Source: Bradyrhizobium sp. U87765 SZCCT0048
GTDB lineage: Bacteria > Pseudomonadota > Alphaproteobacteria > Rhizobiales > Xanthobacteraceae
Length of the DNA stretch: 64,000 nucleotides
Direction: 5' to 3'
NCBI RefSeq assembly: GCF_018131225.1
Contig: NZ_JAFCMM010000001.1
Span: forward strand, 1,550,001-1,614,000
The notes beneath the pieces were generated by a model that worked only from the letters and a program-made list of their open reading frames with translations, searched no databases and had not been told where the DNA came from. Position numbers and translations under genes: made by a program. Below, piece by piece: positions 1 to 8,478 of this stretch. The first letter of the stretch is position 1. Every line of letters starts with the position of its first letter.

Positions 1-1872
1 TCCGGCCAGTTCGCCCGCATCTCCTGGGACGAGGCGCTCGACGAAATCGCACAGCGCTTCGATGCCGCCGAGCGCGCGTTCGGCGCCGAGTCGGTGTGGC
101 CCTATTACTATGCCGGCACCATGGGCCTGGTGATGCGCGACGGCATCAACCGCCTCGCCCATGTGAAGAAGTATTCGCGCTTCTACTCGACGATCTGCTC
201 GACCATCGCCTGGGCCGGCTATGCCGCCGGCACCGGTCGCGTCTCCGGCGTCGATCCCCGCGAGATGGTGAAGTCGGATCTGATCGTGATCTGGGGCACC
301 AACCCGGTGTCGACCCAGGTCAACGTCATGACCCACGCCTCCCGCGCCCGCAAGGAACGCGGCGCGCAGGTCGCCGTCATCGACGTCTACGACAACGAGA
401 CGATGAAGCAGGCCGATATCAAGATCATCGTGCGGCCAGGCACCGACGGCGCCTTCGCCTGTGGCGTGATGCATGTGCTGTTTCGCGACAACCTCGCGGA
501 TCGCGCCTATCTCGCCGCCTACACCGACTGCCCGGACGAACTGGAAGCTCATCTCGCCAGCCGAACGCCGGAATGGGCCTCCGCAATCTGTGGCGTGCCG
601 GTCGCCGAGATCGAGGCGTTCGCGCGGCTCATCGGCACGACCCCGCGCACCTTCTTCCGCCTCGGCTACGGCTTCACCCGCAGCCGCAACGGCGCGGCGC
701 AGATGCATGCCGCGCTGTGCGTGCCGGCGGTGACCGGCGCCTGGCAGCACGAAGGCGGCGGCGCGTTCTTCAACAATGGCGCGATCTGGGGCTTCAACAC
801 CACGCTGATCGAGGGCAAGGACGCAACCATCGGCCTCACCACCCGCCAGCTCGACCAGTCCAAGATCGGCCGCGTGCTCACCGGCGATGCCGAGGCGCTG
901 GCGCACGGGCCACCGGTCAAGGCGATGCTGATCCAGAGCACCAACCCGGTGACGGTGGCGCCGGAGCAGACCTTGGTGCGGCAGGGATTTGCGCGCGAGG
1001 ATCTGTTCGTCGCCGTGCACGAGCAGTTCATGACCGAGACGGCGCAGATGGCCGACATCGTCCTGCCGGCGACCATGTTCATGGAGCATGACGACATCTA
1101 TTACGGCAGCGGCCATCAGTATATCTCGCTGGGCATGAAGCTGATCGATCCGCCCGGCGAGTGCCGCTCCAACCACGAGGTGATCCAGGGTATCGCGCAG
1201 CGCGTCGGCGCCGAACACCGCGCCTTCGGCATGACCTCGCGCGCGATCATCGACGAGACGCTGAAGACCAGCGGCCATGGTGAACTCGCCGCGCTCGAGG
1301 CCGAGACCTGGCGCGACGTGCAGCCGGATTTCCGCGCCGCGCACTTCCTCGACGGCTTCGGCCATGCCGACGGCAAATTCCATTTCAAGGCCGACTGGGC
1401 CAGCGTGAAGGTGCCGCGCAACCGGCCGATGGGCCCGCTCAGCGACATGCCGTCCCTGCCCGACCACTGGGCGATCATCGAGAACGCCGACGAGGCCTAT
1501 CCCTTCCGCCTCGCCACCAGCCCGGCGCGCAGCTATCTCAACACTAGCTTCACCGAGACGCCGTCGTCGCAGGCGCGCGAGGGTGAGCCGACCGTGATGA
1601 TTCATCCGGTCGACGCCGACAAGCTCGCCATCGCCGACGGCGAGATGGTGACGCTCGGCAGCCCGCGCGGCGAGACGACGCTCAAGGCGAAGATCTTTGA
1701 CGGCCTGCGCCCGGGTGTGCTGGTCGCGGAATCGATCCACCCCAACCGCACCCATGCGGGCGGCCGCGGCATCAATACACTGACCAGCGCCGACGCGGTG
1801 GCGCCGTTCGGCGGCGCCGCCTTCCACGACAACAAGGTGTGGCTGAAGAAGCTGGTGGCAGCGGCGTCCTGA
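1..1872 (+). CDS. molybdopterin oxidoreductase, 3' part (truncated by window edge)
   Basis: The reading frame is open from base 1, so the true start lies upstream; 623 residues are visible. The text shows the molybdopterin oxidoreductase catalytic domain (segments such as SDLIVIWGTNPVST, the region after GTDGAFACGVMH, and QMADIVLPATMFMEHDDIYY), followed by the C-terminal molybdopterin-dinucleotide binding beta-barrel (YLNTSFTET, VMIHPVDADKLAIADGEMV, RPGVLVAESIHPNRTHAGG). This is the DMSO reductase superfamily, which uses a bis-MGD cofactor for two-electron oxidoreductions. The N-terminal iron-sulfur segment, if present, lies outside the window. The substrate cannot be told from sequence. The next gene, hisC, is 99 bases downstream and probably unrelated. 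Confidence 0.9.
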   Translation, partial: SGQFARISWDEALDEIAQRFDAAERAFGAESVWPYYYAGTMGLVMRDGINRLAHVKKYSRFYSTICSTIAWAGYAAGTGRVSGVDPREMVKSDLIVIWGTNPVSTQVNVMTHASRARKERGAQVAVIDVYDNETMKQADIKIIVRPGTDGAFACGVMHVLFRDNLADRAYLAAYTDCPDELEAHLASRTPEWASAICGVPVAEIEAFARLIGTTPRTFFRLGYGFTRSRNGAAQMHAALCVPAVTGAWQHEGGGAFFNNGAIWGFNTTLIEGKDATIGLTTRQLDQSKIGRVLTGDAEALAHGPPVKAMLIQSTNPVTVAPEQTLVRQGFAREDLFVAVHEQFMTETAQMADIVLPATMFMEHDDIYYGSGHQYISLGMKLIDPPGECRSNHEVIQGIAQRVGAEHRAFGMTSRAIIDETLKTSGHGELAALEAETWRDVQPDFRAAHFLDGFGHADGKFHFKADWASVKVPRNRPMGPLSDMPSLPDHWAIIENADEAYPFRLATSPARSYLNTSFTETPSSQAREGEPTVMIHPVDADKLAIADGEMVTLGSPRGETTLKAKIFDGLRPGVLVAESIHPNRTHAGGRGINTLTSADAVAPFGGAAFHDNKVWLKKLVAAAS

Positions 1873-1971
1873 CAAGGACGCCTCTCACCGCTACTCCGCC
1901 GTTCTCCCTTTTCCCTCGCGCTGCGGCCGTTCGCTCCGCCGCGCCGTTTCGATGAGACCTGGACCTTCACG

Positions 1972-3048
1972 ATGAGCCGTTTCTGGAGCCCCCTGACGCA
2001 CGACCTCAAACCCTATGTGCCGGGCGAGCAGCCCCGCATGGCGGGCCTCGTCAAGCTCAACACCAATGAAAGTCCGTTCGGCCCCTCGCCGCGCGCGCTC
2101 GACGCCGTCCGCAATGAGGCGAGCGATGCCTTGCGCCTCTATCCGGACCCGCAGGCCCTCGCGCTGCGCACGAAGCTCGCCGCGTATCATGGTGTCGCGC
2201 CCGAGCAGGTGTTCGTCGGCAATGGCTCCGACGAGGTGCTGGCGCACACCTTCGCCGCGCTGCTGAAGCATGATGCCCCGCTGCTGTTCCCGGACATCAC
2301 CTACAGCTTCTACACGGTGTACTGCCGCCTGTTCGGCATCGCCTATGATGCCGTGCCGCTCGACGATGCCATGCGGATCAGCCTCGCCGATTATCGCCGG
2401 CCGGCCGGCGCGATCATCATTCCCAACCCCAATGCTCCGACGGGCGTCGCACTGTCGCGGGCGGAGATCGCGACGCTGCTGGCCGATCATCCCGACGCGC
2501 CCGTGGTGATCGACGAAGCGTATGTCGATTTCGGCGCCGAGAGCGCGATCCCGCTGGTCGCCTCGCATCCGAACCTGCTGGTCGTCCAGACCATGTCCAA
2601 GTCGCGGGCGCTGGCCGGCCTGCGGATCGGCTACGCCATCGGCAATGCCGACCTGATCGAGGCGCTGACGCGGGTGAAGGACAGCTTCAACTCCTATCCG
2701 CTCGGCCGCCCCGCCCAGGCCGGTGCCATCGCCTCGCTGGATGACGACTCCTATTTCTGCCACAGCGTGGCGCGCGTGATCGATGGCCGCACGCGAATGA
2801 ACGAGGGGCTGGCGCGGCTCGGCTTCGACATCCTGCCGTCCGCCGCCAACTTCGTGTTCGCGCGTCACCCTGGCCATGATGGTGCGGCGCTTGCCGCTGC
2901 GCTGCGCCAGCGCGCGGTAATCGTCCGCCATTTCGCCGCGCCGCGCATTTCCGACTATCTGCGGATCACGGTCGGCACCGACGAGCAGATCGAACGCCTG
3001 CTGGCGGCGCTGGCGGAAATCCTCGGCGGGAAGTCCGCGGCGACCTGA
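1972..3048 (+). CDS. hisC: histidinol-phosphate aminotransferase
   Basis: A 358-residue class I/II PLP aminotransferase of the HisC type, converting imidazole-acetol phosphate plus glutamate to histidinol phosphate in histidine synthesis. Family signatures are visible: [13 protein letters not shown] near residue 24, [12 protein letters not shown], the PNPNAPTG substrate segment, VIDEAYVDF, and the PLP lysine in [19 protein letters not shown]. Length is normal for the family. Some HisC-like proteins act on aromatic amino acids instead, and no other his gene is adjacent, so aromatic transamination cannot be excluded. Start chosen at ATG in front of [17 protein letters not shown], the usual N-terminus. 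Confidence 0.9.
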   Translation: MSRFWSPLTHDLKPYVPGEQPRMAGLVKLNTNESPFGPSPRALDAVRNEASDALRLYPDPQALALRTKLAAYHGVAPEQVFVGNGSDEVLAHTFAALLKHDAPLLFPDITYSFYTVYCRLFGIAYDAVPLDDAMRISLADYRRPAGAIIIPNPNAPTGVALSRAEIATLLADHPDAPVVIDEAYVDFGAESAIPLVASHPNLLVVQTMSKSRALAGLRIGYAIGNADLIEALTRVKDSFNSYPLGRPAQAGAIASLDDDSYFCHSVARVIDGRTRMNEGLARLGFDILPSAANFVFARHPGHDGAALAAALRQRAVIVRHFAAPRISDYLRITVGTDEQIERLLAALAEILGGKSAAT

Positions 3049-3089
3049 TCGCGCAACCGCCGGGCGGACCGCGCGGCGCCCTCCATAAC

Positions 3090-3187
3090 GTCCTTCCGGA
3101 CGCCACACAGCGGCGATCCGGAATCTCGACGCCTCAACAAGATCAACCGAGATTCCGGGCCCGTCGCTGCGCGACGGCCGGGAATGA
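3090..3187. repeat. dispersed palindromic repeat (family A), copy 1
   Basis: Between the convergent hisC and binding-protein genes. It reads TTCCGGACGCCACACAGCGG ... ATTCCGGGCCCGTCGCTGCG ... GGGAATGA, and closely matches 48147-48247 in the same order. Each half contains GC-rich inverted repeats, so transcripts from either side could form hairpins here. Confidence 0.75.
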
Positions 3188-3196
3188 CGCAGCCCC

Positions 3197-4417
3197 TTAC
3201 TTCTTCGCCACCAGCGGGCAGCCGCCTTCGGCGAGCGGCCGGAACGCTTCGGCGGCGGGAATGGTCTGGATCAGCTTGTAGTAGTCCCACGGCCCCTTCG
3301 ATTCCGCCGGTGTCTTCACCTGGAACAGGTACATGTTGTGGATGTGCCGCCCGTCGGCGCGCACTTCGCCCTCGCCGAACAGAGGATCCTTCGACGGCAT
3401 CTCCTTCATCTTCGCGACCACGACCTGGCCATCGTTGCTATTGGCCGCGGCAGCCGCACGCAGGTAGTGCAGCGTGCCGGCATAGACACCGGCCTGGTTC
3501 GCGGTCGGCCGCTTGCCGTTCATCTGTGCGGCGAAGCGATCAGCGAACTTGCGGGTGCCGTCGTTCATGTCCCAGTAGAAGCCCTCGGTGAGATAGAGCC
3601 CCTTGGCGCTGTTGAGGCCAATGGCATTGACGTCGGTGAGCTGCATCAGCAGCGCCGCGAGATACTGGCCGCCCGCGGTGAGTCCGAACTCGTTCGCCTG
3701 CTTGACCGAGTTGATGGTATCGCCGACCGCGTTCGCCAGCGCCACGACCTTGGCCTTGCTCGCCTGCGCCTGCAGCAGGAACGAGGAAAAGTCCGAGGTG
3801 CCGGTCGGATGCCGCACCGTGCCCAGCACCTTGCCGCCCTCCGCCTTCACCACCGCCGCGGCGTCGCTCTCCAGCGCATGGCCGAAGGCGTAGTCGGCGG
3901 TGACGAAGAACCAGCTGTCCTTCTTGGCGCGCAGCAGCGCCAGCGCCGTGCCATGGGCGAGCGCCCAGGTGTCATAGGTCCAGTGCACAGTGTTGGCCGA
4001 GCACTTCTCGCCGGTCAGCACCGCCGTGCCCGGCCCCGATGCGACGAACGCCGCCTTGCTGCCGCGCACGGTCTCCTGCACCGCGAGCGCCACCGACGAG
4101 AACGGCACGTCGAGAATGGCGTCGACCTTGTCGACGTCGAGCCAGCGGCGGGCCAGCGCGGCGCCGATGTCAGGCTTGTTCTGGTGATCGGCCTGGATGA
4201 CCTCGACAGTGAGACCCGGCTTCTCGGCCTTGAAATCCTCCACCGCGAGCTTCGCCGCCACCACCGAACCGGGCCCGGTGGAGTCAGCCGCAAAGCCGCT
4301 GAGGTCGGTCAGCACGCCGACCTTGAGGATGTTGTTGGAGATTTCGGCTTGCGCCGCGGACGCGGCGAGCAGCATGACGGCGGCGCCCGCGAGCGCACGC
4401 TTGATGTGACGGGACAT
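3197..4417 (-). CDS. Liv-type ABC transporter substrate-binding protein (orphan)
   Basis: A 406-residue periplasmic binding protein of type I fold, branched-chain amino acid/amide family. The N-terminus has a Sec signal peptide (MSRHIKRALAGAAVMLLAASAAQA) followed by ISNNILKVGVLTDLSGF, the standard opening of LivK-like proteins. Other family segments are VAAKLAVEDF, VDAILDVPFSSVALAV, AFVASGPGTAVLTGEKCS and WFFVTADYAFGHALE. Start ATG at 4417 has a GGAGGA ribosome site just upstream. It lies 50 bases downstream of the HMG-CoA reductase gene on the same strand, so the two are probably co-transcribed. No permease or ATPase is nearby, so it either borrows a transporter or works elsewhere. A link to uptake of a branched-chain or mevalonate-like compound is only context inference. 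Confidence 0.88.
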   Translation of the reverse strand: MSRHIKRALAGAAVMLLAASAAQAEISNNILKVGVLTDLSGFAADSTGPGSVVAAKLAVEDFKAEKPGLTVEVIQADHQNKPDIGAALARRWLDVDKVDAILDVPFSSVALAVQETVRGSKAAFVASGPGTAVLTGEKCSANTVHWTYDTWALAHGTALALLRAKKDSWFFVTADYAFGHALESDAAAVVKAEGGKVLGTVRHPTGTSDFSSFLLQAQASKAKVVALANAVGDTINSVKQANEFGLTAGGQYLAALLMQLTDVNAIGLNSAKGLYLTEGFYWDMNDGTRKFADRFAAQMNGKRPTANQAGVYAGTLHYLRAAAAANSNDGQVVVAKMKEMPSKDPLFGEGEVRADGRHIHNMYLFQVKTPAESKGPWDYYKLIQTIPAAEAFRPLAEGGCPLVAKK

Positions 4418-4467
4418 GTCTCCTCCTTCGGTTTTGTGTCGTTGGAATTGTCGTGATCGCGGCGTGC

Positions 4468-5754
4468 TCAGGCGCGCCGCAATTCCTGCAGCACCTGCTC
4501 GGCGACGTCGACGCGCACGGTGCCCTTCGCCACCAGCGCCCGCGCCACCTTGTCGATCTCCTCGCCGACCGCGCCGGCCATCATCGCGATGTTCTGCGCG
4601 TGCAAGTCCATGTGGCCCTTTTGGATGCCCACCGTCGCCAGCGCCTTCAGGGCGGAGAAGTTCTGGGCGAGACCGACCGCGGCAATGATCCGCGCCAGCC
4701 GCTCGGCCGTGCGCACGCCGAGAATCTTCAGGCACGCCTGCGCGGTCGGGTGCAGCCGGGTGGCGCCACCGATCAGACCGACGGCCATCGGCAGTTCGAT
4801 CGAGGCGCTGAGATCCCCTTCACGCGTCACTTCGTAGTGGGTCAGGCTGCTGTAGTGGCCGCCGCGCGCCGCATAGGCGTGCGCACCGGCCTCGACCGCG
4901 CGGGTGTCGTTGCCGGTCGCCAGCACCACGGCGCTGATGCCGTTCATGATGCCCTTGTTGTGGGTCGCGGCGCGATAGGGATCGGCCGCGGCAAACTGAT
5001 AGGCCGAAATCATGCCGTCGCGCACGTCGGCGCCACCGATCTCGGTGAGCTTCCACACCGCGTGTGCCCGTGCCAGACGCCGGTCGGCGAGATTCGACAG
5101 GATGCGCAGATACACCCGCCCGCCGCTCCACGCCGCGATCTGCGGCGCCACCTTCTCGGCCATGGTGTTGACCGCGTTCGCCCCCATGGCGTCACGGGTA
5201 TCGACGATGAGATGGGTGATCAGCATCACGCCGCCGCGGGTCTCCAGCAGGCGCACCTCGAGGTCGCGGAAGCCACCGCCAAGCTTGACCAGCACCGGAT
5301 CGCAGGCGTCGCAGATCGCCTTGATGTCGTCGCGCCGCTCCAGCAGTCGCAGCCGCGCCGCGTGTGGATCAGGCACGTCGACCGCCTGCACCTGCGCGAT
5401 CATCAGCGTGCCCGACAGCGAGGTCGTGAAGCCGCTGTCGTGGTTCTGTCGCGCGGCATTGCACACCGCGGCAACCACGGAGGACTCCTCCGTCGCCATC
5501 GGCACCAGCACATCCTCGCCGTCCACCTTCATGTTGGTGGCGATGCCAATCGGCACATTCATGGTCGCGATGGCGTTCTCGATCAGCTTGTCGGCGAGCG
5601 GCACCGGCAGGTTGCCCATGTCGGCGAGATGGCTCTTCGCCGCGTCGTCGAGTTCAGCGAATGCCGCGACGAGGTCGAGGCGCTCCAGCGGCGACTTGCG
5701 GTGGAAGCCGCCGATCCGCGAGCTGCGGTTGCGACCGGAAACTGTGGAATTCAT
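4468..5754 (-). CDS. mvaA: class II (degradative-type) hydroxymethylglutaryl-CoA reductase
   Basis: A 428-residue protein, the same length as the Pseudomonas mevalonii enzyme, interconverting mevalonate and HMG-CoA with NAD(P). Catalytic motifs of class II HMGR are present: Glu in LIENAIATMNVPIGIA (about residue 59), the DAMGANAVNTMAEKVAP motif, Lys in ATHNKGIMNGI, Asp in LATGNDTRAVEAGAHA and the C-terminal His in GHMDLHAQNIA. Start ATG at 5754 was chosen because the conserved N-terminus (NSTVSGRNRSSRIGGFHRK) follows it; upstream codons look non-coding. Divergent from a MocR regulator and upstream of a binding protein gene. HMG-CoA lyase, expected for mevalonate catabolism, is not in the window, so the physiological direction is unproven. 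Confidence 0.93.
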   Translation of the reverse strand: MNSTVSGRNRSSRIGGFHRKSPLERLDLVAAFAELDDAAKSHLADMGNLPVPLADKLIENAIATMNVPIGIATNMKVDGEDVLVPMATEESSVVAAVCNAARQNHDSGFTTSLSGTLMIAQVQAVDVPDPHAARLRLLERRDDIKAICDACDPVLVKLGGGFRDLEVRLLETRGGVMLITHLIVDTRDAMGANAVNTMAEKVAPQIAAWSGGRVYLRILSNLADRRLARAHAVWKLTEIGGADVRDGMISAYQFAAADPYRAATHNKGIMNGISAVVLATGNDTRAVEAGAHAYAARGGHYSSLTHYEVTREGDLSASIELPMAVGLIGGATRLHPTAQACLKILGVRTAERLARIIAAVGLAQNFSALKALATVGIQKGHMDLHAQNIAMMAGAVGEEIDKVARALVAKGTVRVDVAEQVLQELRRA

Positions 5755-5927
5755 CGCGCGATCCCTGGCGGTGCCGGCCGCGCCAGCGGGATCGCACGGG
5801 ATCGAGGCCCGCGCCGGCTGGCGGCCATCGCGTGCATGCCGCGCTCGCTGTGGCGTGCGGCGCGTCCTCCCCCGGTCGTCCCGCATGGTCGCGGCGAACG
5901 TTTGTGATGCCCGCAACTTGAAGCGCC

Positions 5928-5999
5928 GATGGGTACAGTTCAAGGAACGCTTTGCACATTTATCCGAAGCCCCGTACCATCCCGATGATGGGTACAGTT
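5928..5999. promoter_or_regulatory. candidate MocR operator: repeated GATGGGTACAGTT with an inverted half-site
   Basis: GATGGGTACAGTT occurs at 5928-5940 and exactly again at 5987-5999, a 59-base offset. Between them, GTACCATC (5974-5981) is an inverted, one-base-shorter version. The sites sit between the divergent HMGR gene and the MocR-type regulator. GntR/MocR regulators typically bind directly repeated and inverted half-sites near their own start, so autoregulation and control of HMGR are plausible. The last site overlaps the start region of the regulator gene. Confidence 0.6.
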
Positions 6000-7445
6000 A
6001 GCGCCACAGGCCGTTCCGGACAGGCCAAATCCCGTGTCGAGACGGTGATCGATACGTTTTCCGAACGCATCGAGCGCGGGCAAATGCGCGGCGGCGAGCG
6101 GCTGCCGTCGATCCGCAGCGCCGCCCAGGCATTCGGTGTCTCCAAGAACACCATGGTGGATGCCTATGAGCGCCTCGTCGCGACCGGGCTGATCGAGAGC
6201 CGCCCCGGCTCCGGCTTCTATGTCAGCCAGCGCCGCACCAAGGCGGCCGCTGTCCCGACGGCGGAGGCCGTGGACGCCGTCGACAGCGTCTGGCTGCTGC
6301 GCGAGCAGCTCGAGAAACGCTATGCCGTGCGCGTCGGCGACGGCCGGCCGCCGCCGGCCTGGACGGAAGGCTCGGAGGTCGGGCGCTACCTGCGCCCGGT
6401 CAACAAGCCCGGCCAGCGCACCATTCCCGAGAGCTATGGCAGCCCTTACGGCCTGCTGCCGCTGCGCGCTCGCCTTGCCGGGCTGCTCGCGGAACGCGCC
6501 ATCACCGCCACGCCGGCGCAGGTGCTGATGACCCACGGCGCCAACGACGCGCTCGACATGATCGTGCGCCACTTCGTCGAACCCGGCGACGCCGTGCTGG
6601 TCGATGATCCCGGCTATTATCCGCTGTTCGGCAAGCTGCGGCTGGCGAAGGCCCGCCTCGTCGGCGTCCGGCGCCTCGCCGACGGACCAGATCCCGACGA
6701 CCTCGCGGCACAGGCCGCCGCCAGCGGAGCGCGGCTGTTTTTCACCCAGTCGCTGGCGCATAATCCGACCGGCTGCTCGATCAGCCTGCCGGTGGCCTAC
6801 CGCGTGATGCGGGTCGCCACCGAACACAATCTCGTCGTCGTCGACAGCGATCCATTCGCCGACGTCATGCCGGCGAGCCAGCCACGGCTCGCCGCCCTCG
6901 ATGGCCTCGACCGTGTCATCCTGGTCGGCACCTTCGCCAAGACGCTGTCGGCGAGCCTGCGCTCGGGCTACATCGCCGCGCGCGCCGACATTGCCGCCGC
7001 GCTCGCCGACCTCAAGATGATCACGCGAACCAACTCGTCGGGCTATGTCGAGCAGATCGTCCACGACCTGATCGTGAGCGGCCGCTACCGCGGCCACGTC
7101 AAGCGCCTCAGCGGCCGCATCCGCGAAGCCACCCATCGCGCCCACGAGGCGCTGGCGCGGGTCGGCCTGCCATGCCTCGGCGAGCCGTCCGGCGGCTTCT
7201 ACATGTGGTGCGAACTGCCGTCGCACATCGACGACGAGGAGCTTTCGCGGCAGGCGGCGGAGCGCGGCATCCTGCTCGCGCCCGGCTCGGCCTTTCATCC
7301 CGGCAGCAGCAAGGCGCGCCCCGCGATGCGGCTGAACATCGCCTACCTGCAGGACCCGCGCTTCGAGGACTTCATGCGGGAGAAGCTGCAGGCGATAGCC
7401 GTGACGGACAAGGTGCCCGCACGCAAGCCACGCCCGCAGCCCTGA
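5985..7445 (+). CDS. MocR-type transcriptional regulator (GntR wHTH fused to aminotransferase fold)
   Basis: About 486 residues. The N-terminal winged helix (VIDTFSERIERGQMRGGERLPS, SKNTMVDAYERLVATGLIES, GSGFYVSQRR) is GntR-type. The rest is a fold-type I aminotransferase domain with YGSPYGLLPLRARLAGLL, MTHGANDALDMIVRHF, DDPGYYPLFGKL, FFTQSLAHNPTGCSIS and the PLP lysine in VGTFAKTLSASLRSGYIAA. Such proteins sense PLP-linked amino compounds and regulate adjacent genes; here the divergent HMG-CoA reductase operon is the obvious target. Start is uncertain: TTG at 5952 has an AAGGA site, while ATG at 5985 or 5988 is closer to the winged helix and falls at the repeated operator-like sequence. Confidence 0.87.
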   Translation: MMGTVSATGRSGQAKSRVETVIDTFSERIERGQMRGGERLPSIRSAAQAFGVSKNTMVDAYERLVATGLIESRPGSGFYVSQRRTKAAAVPTAEAVDAVDSVWLLREQLEKRYAVRVGDGRPPPAWTEGSEVGRYLRPVNKPGQRTIPESYGSPYGLLPLRARLAGLLAERAITATPAQVLMTHGANDALDMIVRHFVEPGDAVLVDDPGYYPLFGKLRLAKARLVGVRRLADGPDPDDLAAQAAASGARLFFTQSLAHNPTGCSISLPVAYRVMRVATEHNLVVVDSDPFADVMPASQPRLAALDGLDRVILVGTFAKTLSASLRSGYIAARADIAAALADLKMITRTNSSGYVEQIVHDLIVSGRYRGHVKRLSGRIREATHRAHEALARVGLPCLGEPSGGFYMWCELPSHIDDEELSRQAAERGILLAPGSAFHPGSSKARPAMRLNIAYLQDPRFEDFMREKLQAIAVTDKVPARKPRPQP

Positions 7446-7449
7446 TCCG

Positions 7450-7962
7450 TCAGACCGACAGTGAGGTCGCGAGCGCGCGGAAGCGCTCGAGCTGATCGGC
7501 CTTGAGCTGGCGCTCTTCGTCGCGGCCGACGAACACCTTGAACATGATGCCGCCGTCGACGTTCAGGAACGCGACGAACGCCGAGCTCTTGTTCATGAAC
7601 GGCCGCTCCACGAACGCCACGCCGCCACAGCGGGTATGACGCAGATGGCCATGCAGACCCTTGGGCTGCATCAGGTTGAAGTAGCCGCGGCCGACCTCGC
7701 CGTTGGGCAGCGGCCCGGTGAACTCGAAGATGCCGTCGTCCGTGTGCACGATCAGCGTCACCTCGCCCCATTGGGCGATGTCCTGCATCACTTGCGCGAA
7801 CGCCTCGCCCGCTCCGAAGCGTGCCATGCCGTCCGGCAGCGCCTCCAGCACCGCGCGGGCGGTGACGCCGCGCTCGCGCGCGACGTCCTCGATCACCGCG
7901 CCGGCGTTGGCGGCCATGTGGGCCTTGAGATCACCCGCGGCCGTCGCCTGTCCGTCGCTCAT
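7450..7962 (-). CDS. hutX: heme utilization carrier protein HutX
   Basis: 170 residues of the HutX/HugX family, a cytosolic heme-binding carrier that passes heme to degrading enzymes. Recognised by RGVTARAVLEALPDGMARFG, EVTLIVHTDDGIFEFTGPLPNGEVGRGYFNL and PKGLHGHLRHTRCGGVAFVERPFMNKSSAFVAFLNVDGGIMFKVF-type sequence (given in part). Start ATG at 7962 (MSDGQATAAGDLKAHMAANA). It begins five bases after the stop of the heme monooxygenase gene, so both are one transcript serving heme iron use. Confidence 0.88.
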   Translation of the reverse strand: MSDGQATAAGDLKAHMAANAGAVIEDVARERGVTARAVLEALPDGMARFGAGEAFAQVMQDIAQWGEVTLIVHTDDGIFEFTGPLPNGEVGRGYFNLMQPKGLHGHLRHTRCGGVAFVERPFMNKSSAFVAFLNVDGGIMFKVFVGRDEERQLKADQLERFRALATSLSV

Positions 7963-7967
7963 GACGC

Positions 7968-8303
7968 TCACGCCGCCACGCTGGACTTGCGTTCGCTCTG
8001 GATGATCTCGAATCCCTCGAACTTGGGATGGCCGAGATAGAGGCTCTCGCCGGTCGGGTTGCCGGCGCGTGCATGGGCAACGCGGAACTCTTCCGAGCGT
8101 GTCCACGCCTCGAACGCCGCCTTGCTGGCCCACAGAGTGTGGGTCGAGTACAGGCGATGATCCTCGGCCTCGGGACCACGCAGCAGGTTGAACTCGATGA
8201 ACCCCTCCATGCGGTCGAGGTAGGTCTCACGCGTTGCCCAGATCTTCTCGAATGCCTCCTCGGCGCCCTTGCGGACCTGGAAACGGTTCATGGCGATAAA
8301 CAT
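7968..8303 (-). CDS. hmuQ: heme-degrading monooxygenase, IsdG/HmuQ-like (ABM fold)
   Basis: 111 residues with the dimeric ferredoxin-like ABM fold: MFIAMNRFQVRKGAEEAFEK, ATRETYLDRMEGFIEFNLLR, YSTHTLWASKAAFEAWTRS. Bradyrhizobia have two such enzymes, HmuQ and HmuD, which open the heme ring and release iron without a classical heme oxygenase. Location beside the hemoglobin/heme receptor gene and hutX supports this role; the choice of hmuQ over hmuD is tentative. An asparagine and histidine typical of the heme pocket are present (NRF near residue 6; histidines in DHRLYSTH). Confidence 0.83.
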   Translation of the reverse strand: MFIAMNRFQVRKGAEEAFEKIWATRETYLDRMEGFIEFNLLRGPEAEDHRLYSTHTLWASKAAFEAWTRSEEFRVAHARAGNPTGESLYLGHPKFEGFEIIQSERKSSVAA

Positions 8304-8478
8304 GGCTGGCTCTCCTTTGGCTCACGTCAACATATCAAAATGGCGACATCCCGTCCGTCGTGAGAACGGTAGTGTCGTCCGGGGTGAAACGGCACTGCGT
8401 TCGAAGGTCGCTTCGAACGCAGCAAGGCGAACCGCGCAACATGCACGGTTCGCCAGGATGCTCGATGGGCGTTGGAGG

